From Aradus depressus (taxonomy: Eukaryota > Arthropoda > Insecta > Hemiptera > Aradidae): a stretch of DNA of 64,000 nucleotides. The notes beneath the pieces were generated by a model, which did not search any database, was not told the DNA's origin, and saw nothing but the letters and a program-made list of their open reading frames with translations. The stretch is from positions 23,520,051 through 23,584,050 of the forward strand of contig OY759218.1 in NCBI GenBank assembly GCA_963662175.1, read 5' to 3'. The translations under genes were made by a program, and so were the position numbers. This document shows, one piece after another, positions 47,331 to 57,489 of this stretch. Numbering within the stretch: the first letter of the stretch is position 1; each line of letters starts with the position of its first letter.

Positions 47331-48639
47331 GCATCTTTTCTCAGGGTCCATTGAAATGAAAATGTGTCCTGCAACCCATGTCGCATAATAATATATCCAT
47401 TGATAGGGGGATTTGCCCGGCATTAGGGGAAATATTCTTATACAAAAATTGATAAAAAAAAAAAATTATAGACCAGTGCATGTCCCTTCTCATAGTCATT
47501 TCATCTTGTGTTATTCGTTGAACAATCCAGTTGTGTCATTACAGTGTCATCCAACCAACACTGTGTCGTCTGGCTATTACAGTCGACTATAGATAATTCG
47601 AAATTGGATGGACTTCAGAAAAACTTCAGACTTATTGAGAGTTCGATTTACTGAGAGGGGAAAAAAAAAATTACTAATTATGTCAACAATTAAACAAATA
47701 TGTAGGTACATAATTATATTAGGAAAATCAAAATCATTCGTTATGTTCATTTTGTGTATTATATGTATTTGTCATGTAAATATGTATGTACATATGCAAT
47801 TGAAATGTAATGTACAAAAAAAATGTATGTATAAAAAAAAGTACTGTATAAATAAAAGGTCAAAATTATTTAAAAAAAGGTATCTTGAGTTTTTAAAATT
47901 TTTTTGCTTTGTTTTCGCGCAATTAAGAACTCAAAAACCGCGATTTTAGCAGATATCACATTTTTGGCTAATATAACTTTGAAACTGCTGTATGTCGGAA
48001 CCGTTAATTTCTAAAAATCTAAAATTTTACTCAAATACTCACGAGGTACTAAGAGAAAGAGAACATTCTCACAAAGTTTGGATACATTTTTTTTTATTCC
48101 ATGTACGCTTGAAATAGACGAACCATAATATATATTTGAATCCATCTAAATAATATTATATATTACTTATGCGCTAATGACAATCATTATCTTTGGTTGT
48201 GGTCGATTTTTTTGTACTTTCTTTTATTTATCATGCCATTCATATTTTTTCAGATGATGTGATTTTTATAAGGAAATTTTTAATCTGACATATTCATAAA
48301 AAGTACTACAATTTAAATCAGAATTAACTTTTATATTTAGCGATTCTCTGACTACTAGTTTTGAGATTTCTTTCGGGCGTCCACATGTTTTTCTTTAATG
48401 AAAATGACCATTCAACAACAGCTGAGAAACCTCTATCACTGTGCTTATAATTTACCGATTGGAATAATTATAGACTGACGCAAGTGATGAACGAGCGAGT
48501 CGACTCCCACCACCTGGGGCAGGTGGGGCATACTCCGTCACCAAGCGCGCCACTGCTTGCGGATTTATAGATTTATAATAGCTTTATCATGTTTATATGA
48601 CTGGAGGTATACATAATTTTTGTAAGTTTAGTATTAAAT
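47331..48639. other. AT-rich non-coding sequence
   Basis: 47608-47949 is an open 113-codon frame that is Lys/Ile/Tyr-rich and looks like composition only. 48477-48560 (gagtcgactcccaccacctg) is GC-rich and unassigned. Confidence 0.35.
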
Positions 48640-49000
48640 ATTTAAGTAAACCCGGATATTTATTTGAATTGAGCCCCACCTATATAATCCTACCCTTCCC
48701 ATTATGGCGTTTTGAATTCAATTATAAAATTTCATATCGATACATCGATATGTATTCATTATTGAGTTTTGTGTTAATCCCCCATCCCATTAGCCGATTT
48801 GGCTGAAAATCAATAGGTGTCGTTCTTTTTCTGGATACACAAATAAAATTTCGAGTTTTTTTCTATCGATAATTATCGTGTTCAGAGATACACACACATG
48901 GCAGAACATTTTTCTGTTTCAAGTTTGAAATAAGTATATCGGAACACATAAAGTTCCAGTGAAAACACTAAGTCGAATTTCTAACCCAGCAAGTAAAATT
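48640..49000 (+). repeat. CGG-hairpin repeat, middle and 3' part
   Basis: gaattgagccccacctatat, cccattagccgatttggctg, aaaatcaataggtgtcgttc, tcagagatacacacacatgg, agttccagtgaaaacactaa. The terminal hairpin is mostly lost. Confidence 0.75.
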
Positions 49001-49352
49001 TTACACTCCTTAAAATAAGAAAAACTGTTTTTTTTTTGTCAGTATTAATCATGGTTAATGGTTGCGTGCCCTTTTCTCCTATTTTTCTGACATTTACAAA
49101 GGATACAAAAGCTTGGTGCAGAGAAAGGAAAAAGTACTTCAATGAAGTACGAAAGAATATTAATTCCCCAGCAATATAATATAATTATTATACTTAATTA
49201 TAATTTCACAAAATTCCAATATATAATACATAAAATATCTTGTTTTCCGACTCAATAAAAATAAACAAAGTCCCATTGTCCTTCCCCAGTACGAATTAAT
49301 CAACTACGTTTGCGCTCTCCCTCCAAAACCAATACACTATTTGGACTAATAA

Positions 49353-49398
49353 TTATTAGTAAATGTATATAGGACTTCGTATATATATATATATATTT

Positions 49399-49431
<33 letters not shown>

Positions 49432-49526
49432 ATTAGTATATATATATTTGGACTAATAATTATTAGTGTATATATATATATATATAGGACTTCGTATATA
49501 TATATTTGGATATATATATAGGATTA

Positions 49527-49569
<43 letters not shown>

Positions 49570-49598
49570 GACTAATAATTATTAGTATATATATATAT
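49353..49598. repeat. Compound (TA)n microsatellite
   Basis: Runs of (TA)n interleaved with four copies of ggactaataattattag-type and ggacttcgt/ggattagt words copied from the surrounding repeat. Confidence 0.85.
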
Positions 49599-50656
49599 GA
49601 GTCGTCTCTTTTCAAAACCGGCCATCTCCATAAAAATGAGAAAACCTTTTTTTTTTAAGTTATTCTTCATCATGCCCTGCATCGAATGGTAAATTTTTTC
49701 TGTTCAAAAGCGGCTATTTGGCGTATAAAATGATGTGTTGAAGTTTAAGGATGTGAACAAAACCGGCCAACTCCAGTTGTCATCAGCGACCGCTAGGGCG
49801 CTCTCACTGATAACAGCTCTGTTACATTCTATCTATTCTGTTTTTGTCGATTTTTCTTGTGTTATCCGGTTTATTTTTTATTAAATCTTTTTAAAAATGG
49901 ATATTTCGCCTGTTGAGGTGTCACCCGAGCATGCTAGAAAGCGGAAAAGTGATTCAGCCTCGTGGAAATCGACAAGGGAAAAGCGATTTTTTGGTTGGTC
50001 TTCTCGTCATTGAAACTAAGTTACCACATGTGGTTGTAATAAATTTTGCCAAAAAAAAAAATTCAATATAACTATAGTTATCAAAAATAATAAATTTCGT
50101 TTATTTTGTTCAAAGAAGTTTTTTATTACTTTCCTAGTGTGATTTTTTTTTTTTTTTTGCCTCATGTACGATGCATATTAGCCATGACTCTTATAATGGT
50201 GTTTTACCTAATTATGTACGACATCCATGACCCCAAGGGAGTTTTATCTACGAAATAAACCTCACTACCGGACGGGATTCGAACCCGCAAACCAAGGTGA
50301 GACCATGCGACTAAAACCCTACGCTCTAGCCCGCACGGCCACCATGGCTCCCATCTTAATCATTATCAAATTTTATGACTGAAAAACTACCAATTTTCCA
50401 AAATGTTTGGTTCAAAACTGGCCATATCCTCACAATTCGTTTCAAAACCGGCCAACTCCAAAATTAATTAATTAATAACTGTCTACCTAATTATTTTTTT
50501 AATTCCTGCAAGTGCTTACCGTTAATTTCTGGCTTAACTGATATCAAAAAAAAAATTTCAAGAAAATAATGACAACGGTTATGAAAATACAGGTTTTTTT
50601 CATTTCCTGGAAAAATTTGTTTTTTGGAGATGGCCGATTTTGAAAAGAGACGCCAC
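49599..50656. mobile_element. TIR DNA transposon with internal copies of its terminal motif
   Basis: Ends gtctcttttcaaaaccggcc (left) and, in reverse complement, gtctcttttcaaaatcggcc (right), extending to catctcc. Related motifs (aaaaccggccaactcc) recur at about 49757, 50410 and 50442, like transposase-binding iterons. A short basic frame MDISPVEVSPEHARKRK begins at about 49897 and stops after 38 codons. It contains a nested SINE at 50143-50354. Superfamily undetermined. Confidence 0.75.
50143..50354 (-). mobile_element. Second tRNA-derived SINE family (Leu/Ser-like head, poly(A) tail)
   Basis: Minus strand: head ggtggccgtgcgggctagag resembles the A-box arm of tRNA-Leu/Ser, followed by the B box gcgggttcgaatcccg, then agtgaggtttatttcgtaga, and a 16-nt poly(A) tail (T run at 50143-50158). 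Only copy seen in this window. Unrelated to the abundant SINE apart from the tRNA origin. Confidence 0.85.
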
Positions 50657-50854
50657 ATATATAGATTATAATCAATAGTTGAGTTACAAAGGGACTTCTG
50701 AATCCTAATATTAAAAAAGTTTACTTTTTTTTTATATTAGTTACTTATATTAGGATTTTTCAATTTCCCTACTCTGATCCCCCCTCTTCCCATCGCCGTT
50801 TCCGCAAAATTAATAGGTGACTTATGAGGTTTTGAATTTAAATATAAAATTTCA

Positions 50855-51156
50855 GAGGGAGCCGGTAGCTCAGTGGTATGCGCGCGTGCCTTCTGAGTCA
50901 AGGTCGTGGGTTCGAAACCCGGCCAAGGTCCTTAGTTTATTTTATCTGGGAGATAAACTAAATAAACTTAAGCACGCTGTCCTTCGAATGGGACGTTAAG
51001 CGATGGTCCCGAGCCTGTACGATGTCAGGTACTCGTTAAAGACCCCTGGCACTAGGTGAATAAGAATTTAGGATAGGCAAAATTTAGGACTCCCACAGTA
51101 GAGTTGGGTTCATGTCCACCAGAGTGGCAAAAGAGCGCTCTGGTAGTAGGCGATAT
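50855..51156 (+). mobile_element. tRNA-SINE with intact head, 3' end lost
   Basis: gagccggtagctcagtggta has the A box and gtgggttcgaaacccggcc the B box. Continues through gacgttaagcgatggtcccg and tggtagtaggcgatat, where it joins attcattcatatcggg of the host repeat. The shared gatat at the junction suggests a microhomology deletion of the last ~40 bp. Confidence 0.9.
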
Positions 51157-51262
51157 ATTCATTCATATCGGGAGTTAACTCGTAATTCCGGTGAAAACAT
51201 CGAATTTTTGACCGATTACATAACTTACAATATACTTCGGATAGCTGAGGAAATAAAAAAAA

Positions 51263-51679
51263 AACATTTTTTTAGCCATAACAAATTGTTATTAGTGGGA
51301 ACGTTGGGTCAATCTGACCCAGTGACATCTATGGAGAGCTCTACTAACAAAACGAAATTAGCTGCCTACTTATCCAACAGTCTACCTTCAAACTGAATTA
51401 TGTTGAACAGCTGACATTCATTAGTTTGAGTTTATCATAGAAAAGCGGTGTTTTATTCCTTCTCAAAGTTGTTGATGGGTCAATCTGACGAGTTGGAGAT
51501 TCATCATTTGAACTAGAAAGTTTACACAGTTCAGACGAAGTAAGTTCGTTATTTTGATATGTAAAAATTACAAAAGCACATATATATAAATATAAGTAAA
51601 AAATATTTTATAACTTTAGGAAAAATGTTTACTAAAGAAAACTTGATAGTTCGGGCCAAACAGGTATTTAGAATAAGGA
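51263..51679. other. Non-coding sequence with GGGTCAATCTGAC motifs
   Basis: cgttgggtcaatctgaccca at about 51302 (an inner palindrome, gggtcaatctgaccc) and gatgggtcaatctgacgag at about 51475. May belong to the adjacent piggyBac-like remnant. Confidence 0.4.
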
Positions 51680-51830
51680 GACACGGAAAGAAAGATCAAA
51701 CGGATCCAAAAAAAAAAAAAAAAAGAGAGCTGTATTGATTGCAAGGACAATAAGTCAAAGCATTATTACAAGAAATGCTTCTGCTAAGTTTGTTTAAATC
51801 ATGCACTGGAGGGATTATTGTGGGTACTAA
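51680..51830 (+). pseudogene. piggyBac-like transposase C-terminal Cys-rich remnant
   Basis: Frame from about 51727 reads SCIDCKDNKSKHYYKKCFC-stop-VCLNHALEG: C-x2-C, then C-x-C, then C-x2-H spacing like the cysteine-rich domain at the end of piggyBac transposases (C..C ... C..C ... C..H). One stop interrupts it. No catalytic domain seen. Tentative. Confidence 0.45.
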
Positions 51831-52639
51831 GAGAGTTGTACGTACGTGGGTACGTATACTATATTATACTAAAAAGTATAAAGTAACAGGAGAAGTTGTA
51901 TGTTATATACCTGTTATGGATAAGGGGAGGTCTCGTTGTATACGTCGTGAAGAGATGACCGACTGTCGAACTACTTCCAACCAAGGTGCCGGCTACAGAG
52001 AGACTGAGGGGTGGCAGCTAGAGGCGGCTACAGTGGAGAGCTGGGAAGCGATAGTAACACTCCCAGCGGAGCTCTGACTAACCACACACTAGCTCCTACG
52101 CCTGGAAGGTCCACCGACATGAGCAACATTGAAGAGTACCGTACATAAATAATGAATACTTAGAGTAAAGAGTAAAAGACATGACATTAAAACAAATTGT
52201 GACTAAAACAATAAGTAACATTGAAATTATTTTGATTTTCACGTCCGACACTTTCACGTCCCTCCTCCTATGAACCTTCGTACATATATACTTGAGTACG
52301 TTTATATTCCGTTTATTATGAGTATAAATGTATACTCATGATTAGAGCCCGGATTTCCGTGCAATTGCATTTTTTTTTCGCTTGCTTGAAATCATTAAAT
52401 AACAAATTATTTTTACGAATTAAGGCATTCTGATTAATATACATATATTTTATTTTGCAGGAAATTGCAAGTTTTTAATTTTTGGCAAAATTGCACGTTT
52501 TAGGTTTTTACTATAGCATATTTTGGCATAATTAGAAAATGTATTTGTAAGTTAGTTTGAAAATGTATACATTTGTTAATCGACAAATTTACAACAGTTT
52601 TGAGAAACAATACCGGTTATGACCAACTCAAAGAGTACA
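51831..52639. other. Non-coding sequence
   Basis: 51940-52110 is GC-rich without a known motif. tagagcccggatttccgtgc at 52342 resembles hAT-type termini and may be the left end of the element whose remnant follows. Confidence 0.35.
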
Positions 52640-52840
52640 ATGCTGCCATAAATTGTGAAGATATTGGGGATTGGATCTATCTACTACCTGACATTATAAG
52701 CAGCTACAAAAAATGCCCTAAAACAAGCGTCAGCGTCGGGAGATCGTTTTCCCAGCTAAAACACATATGTACCTAGCGACAGGCGGCACAGTTTTCAGAC
52801 ACAAAATTTTGAAATGTATTTACAAGTAAATTTTAACGCA
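52640..52840 (+). pseudogene. hAT transposase C-terminal remnant
   Basis: PKTSVSVGRSFSQLKHI matches the dimerisation-region signature of hAT transposases (P-x-TS-x-S-V-ER-x-FS-x-LK-x-I), with the usual Glu replaced by Gly. Short and followed by stops. No other part recognised. Confidence 0.55.
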
Positions 52841-52924
52841 TCAAATGCTTAAGTAAAAAAAATATAACTTCAATTGAAATCAAATTCTCGGTCTCGAGTT
52901 TAGTATTTTACATATCTCTAGTAT

Positions 52925-53065
52925 TTTTTTTTTTTTTTAATTTACAAAGAGATATTTACAACTGTATAAAAATATATACAAGCAAATATGCTAATACAGA
53001 CATAATGGCAATGTCAAAATGTCATGAGGGGAGAAATCACCCAGTGGTGACACTCCCTAGTAGTA
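52925..53065 (-). mobile_element. Jockey LINE 3' UTR fragment
   Basis: Matches 60100-60235: poly(T) (poly(A) of the element), atttacaaagagatatttac, aactgtataaa, atacaagcaaatatgctaa, gtcaaaatgtcatgagggga, gaaatcacccagtggtgaca. No coding part. Confidence 0.8.
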
Positions 53066-53489
53066 TTTTTTAATCAAAAATTTATAATATGCCTTTGGTT
53101 CTAAAACATGGAGATAAAAAAAAAAAACTTGTTTTCAGTAAATATTTATTATAAATTGTATAAATAAATTCCTTTAGGCTTCTTATTTTATAGATTTATT
53201 TATTTTTTTTTAACCCTACACAATGTTATACTGAAAAAAGAGTTATTTAATTAACAAATTAAATCCAATTTTTTTTTCTTGCCGTAAACAGTTGGCAGGA
53301 TTTTATTTTTTGTTGCACACTTCCGGTTCTGGTCAAAACTAAACAATGGGAAGACAACGTGTTTTGTTTCTATGATAAATCTCGACCCACAACATCTTAT
53401 TATCACATACAATAATTATCTATTATCTTTTAATAAAATACGCTACAAAATCCAAGCCAACAAGAACAAAAATATTATACATCTCAAGC
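53066..53489. other. AT-rich sequence with repeat scrap
   Basis: 53325-53375 (ccggttctggtcaaaactaa, caatgggaagacaac) matches the segment just after hammerhead candidate D at 30004-30040. Confidence 0.5.
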
Positions 53490-53782
53490 TTACTGAGCTC
53501 AATATCGCGGGTTCAAAACCGTAGTTTATTTTATCTGGGAGGTAAAAAAAAAAACTTAAACACGCCGTCCTTTGGATGTGACGTTAAGCGATGATCCCGA
53601 GCCTGTATAATGTCAGGTACTCGTTAAAGACCCTACCCTAGGTGAATAAACTAAGGGTAGGCAAAATTTAGGACTCCCACAGAGTCGGGTTTATGTCCAC
53701 CAGAGTGACAAAAGAGCGCTCTGGTAGTAGGCGATATGATCTCGTAGTTAAAGCCCGGACATGAATCATAATAACTAACTAT
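53490..53782 (+). mobile_element. tRNA-SINE, head-truncated
   Basis: tactgagctcaatatcgcgg, B box gggttcaaaacc, gttaagcgatgatcccgagc, caggtactcgttaaagaccc, agagcgctctggtagtaggc, tail catgaatcataataactaac. Confidence 0.88.
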
Positions 53783-54359
53783 AAGTCATATTTAATAGTG
53801 AACAAGGTGTTTATCATGAAAAAATTCAGAATTTAAAATAATTGTGACAGCCATTTTGACCTATATCTCTACTAATATGTAACAATAGCAACTGAAATAC
53901 ATCAAATATTGATACACATATCACAACTCTTATTGGTATTATTAGCAGAGAGTTAGGACAAAGACCGTTCGATAATAACTGAAATATTCTACATGCATGG
54001 TACCATTAATCATTTCTATAATGCAATGAAGCTTCTTATATTTATTTCAATAGAATATTCTTTATGTTGAATTATGAAACTTGCCTTCACTTGAATAATG
54101 CTACGTTTTTTATATTTTTTTCAGCATGTCAATGTAAATAAAATAAAATAACAGACCCTACATGTATGGCGGCATAAATATCATATGGATTAAGAAAAAT
54201 TACAGAACTTTCTTCTGTTCAGACGAAAGTAGTTGGTATAAGAAATCAATCACTCCGCCCTACATCATTCATTTCATACTGTCATTACTGGATGCAAAGG
54301 AAGTCACACTTAGAATTACAGTATACTATGAAACAAAGAAAACTGCCAGTTTAAATATC
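53783..54359. other. AT-rich non-coding sequence
   Basis: Nothing recognised; an 88-codon frame at 54162-54428 has no known motif. Confidence 0.35.
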
Positions 54360-54762
54360 GTCCGTCTAAACGTGATACCTCATATGTGCAAAAAGCCAAC
54401 TTTACAGGAGAGACAAAAAACTGATTAACAAAATATTCTTTATCGGAAACTTCAATTTTTTCGAGATTTGTATTAAGTGAGATGTATATATGTACATGCC
54501 ATGAATTGTTTTTAAGCTAGTTTGCAAATCCAAGTAAAGAATTAACGTACTTGACGGAGTTACGAGGTTTCACCAGAATTTCGATCCCATTTCTTTTGCA
54601 AGGTACGATTCTTCAAAACGTATTTCAGTTTTTTTTTTTCGTTTTATGTCGTATACGAGGTCCCACTAGATTAATAGAGTTTTTTTTTTCTTTTTTTTTT
54701 TGGTAAAAATAACAATTTTTGGGAAAATGTCGCTTACGAGGTATCACGTTTAGGCCGATGAT
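54360..54762. mobile_element. Candidate MITE with TAAACGTGATACCTC termini
   Basis: Left cgtctaaacgtgatacctc (about 54361) and right gaggtatcacgtttaggcc (about 54738) are inverted. An internal gaggtcccactag and cgaggtttcacc echo the motif. About 400 bp; target duplication not identified. Confidence 0.45.
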
Positions 54763-55116
54763 ATGTTAATCTGACAAATTAGCAGGGTCATTTTAGGAGG
54801 GTTTTCGACATGTTATCTCGCAAAATGGGGCAACCGGCAAAAAATCGTATTGAATATAAAATGTGGACTCAAGCGGTGCCAGGGCTTGGAGAGTGTGGAC
54901 GGCCGTACACACATGCACACTCTCAGCTCAGGCCCTGCCATACTATACTATGTGTGTGGAGAGAGGCCCGGCATTGCGGTTCCTGGTTCCCTCGTACGGT
55001 CTTGCCGCTCGTTGGGTTCCTCGGGGTTCTGTGCTGAGCTCCAGTCGCCCATTTTATCTATTGATTATTAATTTATTTTATTATTTCTTATCTATTTTTT
55101 TTATATCATCTTTAAA

Positions 55117-55178
<62 letters not shown>

Positions 55179-55751
55179 CTATTTCTGTATTTTTATTTTC
55201 TAAATATATATACAGTGAAACCTCTCTTGGCGGTCACCTCTGATAGCCGGACACCCCTGGTGGACGGACAATTTTTACGGTCCCGACATATATATATATA
55301 GGGATTTCAACACCTTTGCCCCTCTAATTCGGGTTGAAGTTTAATATGTTCTTAGAATTCTCTTTGTATCAACCTACCAAACTTTCCACGTAGTGCACCT
55401 GTGTTTACATAGAGACGGGAGGGGCGAGGGTTCATTAATCCGGAATACAAACAAAAACATTATTCATGGCCCCTTGAGACGTGAAATTATTAATTAAACA
55501 TATAGAAAGAAAAAATAATAAAATAGAACATTTACATTCCTGATATATTTTCTATATTGCTATTATTATTTTTATTTTTATTTTATTCTTTAGTACAGGT
55601 AATATTTATGCCACGTAGGGTATGGTATTTCACAAAGAATGGAATGCCCTTTGTATTCGAGGTGAGGTCCGAGGTTTTGGTCTATTTGACCTGAAAGAGC
55701 CCCCCCTCCTAATGTATATTTTTCAACGAGCTGGGGAAAAAAAAAAAAAAA
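54763..55751. other. GC-rich island and microsatellite
   Basis: 54860-55050 is unusually GC-rich with an imperfect inverted repeat (cagggcttggagagtgtg at 54880; cacactctcagctcaggccctg at 54918). (TC)n(TA)n microsatellite at 55120-55176. Remainder AT-rich. Confidence 0.4.
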
Positions 55752-56400
55752 GAGATGTCGGTGAATCAGCAGCTTGAATTAACATGTTTTGAGACAGGCT
55801 CTGAGACTAGACCGACTTGGTTGAAAATCAATAGGTGTTTTACTCAGTTACTTCTGAATCTTTGTATTGATACACTCATTACATCGACAGTTATTAACTA
55901 TTTTTAGTTGAACCCTCCCTTAGGTTAGGTTTTATGACTCATGCCCGGGCTTTAACTACGAGGTCATATCGCCTACTACCAGAGCGCTCTTTCGTCACTC
56001 TGGTGGACATGAGCCCGACTCTACTATGGGAGTCCTAAATTTTGCCTACCCTAAATTTTTATTCACCTAGGACAGGGGTCTTTAACGAGTACCTGACATC
56101 GTACAGGCTCAGGACCATCGCTTAACGTCCCATCCGAAGGACGGCGTGCTTAAGTTTATTTCACCTCCCAGATAAAATAAACTAAGGGCCTCGGTCGGGA
56201 TTCGAACCCACGTTCTTGAGCTGAGAAGACAAGCACGCATACCACTGAGCTACCGGCGCCCTCAAACCCTCCCTTCTCTTTGCCCGATTTGAAAATTGAT
56301 TGCAAATCATCAGGTGTCATGTTCACAGACAGACAGATTTTTTTTTTTTTTTCGTTTTTGAAATCTAAAGGTGAAAAACGTTAAATTTCTGTGAAAACGG
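55752..56400 (+). repeat. CGG-hairpin repeat carrying a SINE
   Basis: Starts gatgtcggtgaatcagcagc; cattacatcgacagttatta precedes the SINE at 55922-56264; resumes aaccctcccttctctttgcc, tgttcacagacagacag, gtgaaaaacgtt. 3' hairpin not preserved. Confidence 0.8.
55922..56264 (-). mobile_element. tRNA-SINE, full length with target-site duplication
   Basis: Best copy in the window. Target duplication aaccctccctt at 55911-55921 and 56265-56275. Minus strand: gagggcgccggtagctcagt (A box), gtgggttcgaatcccgaccg (B box), then agataaaataaac-type body, cgtacctg region, catgagtcataaaacctaac tail. About 343 bp. Confidence 0.95.
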
Positions 56401-56409
56401 ACCGAGTGA

Positions 56410-56829
56410 ACATTTCCAGTCTTGGTAATATATGGGCTACAATGGTGGACAAATTGTATCAGTCAAATTATGTTATTTGTTTTACACTGATTCCATTCAG
56501 CTGACTTTTGGCATGGATGTTACAGTATATCTAAGATGGACGGACATCCACCCAAACTCCCCACCTGCCACCGCATTCTTTGAAAAACTGCGCTAATGAC
56601 TGGCATTTTAATGGTTTCCCTTTATTTTCTCAAAAAACGTGCATTTCACGGCTAAAATGTATCAGACCTAAATTAAAGCTAATCAAATTTCACACAAATA
56701 TGGTCCTCTTCATGTTTTTCATACAACCAATGGTTTGGGATATATTCATCGTTATACATCGTTTGATGGACTGCCTAGCGTCCCAATTGAATGGAGCAAA
56801 TGATTTGATTCGGAGATGTTAAAATTCTA
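56410..56829 (+). repeat. About 400-bp dispersed repeat, copy 2
   Basis: Partner of 39952-40350 with a few percent divergence; includes the 18 bp (catcgtttgatggactgc) missing from copy 1. Class unknown. Confidence 0.85.
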
Positions 56830-57243
56830 TACTGAAAGTGAAATTAAAGTCTTTTGTTCGGGGTTGTGCAAACTCTAATAAGACTAATGATTTCATTATC
56901 AATTCGTTGATCAATTAACAGTCTGTCTCTGGGAAACATGCTTTGCTCAACCTATATATATATGGTACATTTGGTATACTGGTATATATGTATATGAATA
57001 GGGCTATTAATCCACATAAAAAAATTATACAAATTTACACATGGGTCATGGATTTTTTTTTTTTTTAATTCTGGTGTAACTTAGAACGAACTAAAATGTG
57101 AAGATTTTTTTTGTGACAAAGGTTTCACCGAAATATTCAAAATTGTCCAAGATTTGCTATAGATCATAGTTTTATGATCGTCGTTGGGTTTTCATGTTTT
57201 GAAAAAATATTAAAAAATTGAATAATCATTGTTTGTTTCTTTG
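56830..57243. other. AT-rich non-coding sequence
   Basis: No recognised feature. Confidence 0.35.
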
Positions 57244-57330
57244 GCTCACGTCAGGGCTTTAACTACGAGGTCATATCGCCTACTACCTGAGGACTCTTTT
57301 GACTAAGTGGACATGAGCCCAACTCTGGAA
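57244..57330 (-). mobile_element. tRNA-SINE, 3' fragment
   Basis: ggctcacgtcagggctttaa, ctacgaggtcatatcgccta and tggacatgagcccaactctg are the reverse of the family 3' end. Confidence 0.75.
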
Positions 57331-57366
57331 ATATTACCTATCCAGGTTTAGTTACCTGGGGTAGTA

Positions 57367-57452
57367 TTTTAGTTTAAAGTTGAATTATGTTTGTCGTTTC
57401 CTGTGGTTGTGTTCATATATTATCATTCATTTTCAGAGATTTATTCATATTA
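57367..57452 (+). repeat. About 85-bp repeat shared with 41085-41170
   Basis: aagttgaattatgtttgtcg and tttcctgtggttgtgttcat match the other copy. Confidence 0.75.
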
Positions 57453-57489
57453 ATTTTAAAGTAGATGTTTGCTAGCGACTGTAGAATTC

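Larger units (their letters stand above)
49270..51262 (+). repeat. CGG-hairpin repeat split by three later insertions
   Basis: Segments 49270-49352 (ccttccccagtacgaattaa), 50668-50854 (aatcaatagttgagttacaa to aatataaaatttcag) and 51157-51262 (cattcatatcgggagttaac to atacttcggatagctgagga) are colinear parts of one copy. They are separated by a (TA)n tract with a 1.06-kb TIR element (49599-50656) and by a tRNA-SINE (50855-51156). Confidence 0.8.

Noticed and set aside
47608..47949. 113-codon frame as a small gene.
   Set aside because: Composition is Lys/Ile/Tyr/Cys biased as expected from AT-rich DNA; no motif, no splice context.
56200..56262. tRNA gene (A box and B box, tRNA-like head) here and in the other SINE copies.
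   Set aside because: The body continues into a 340-bp repeat with SINE tail and target duplications; no cloverleaf with a proper acceptor stem.
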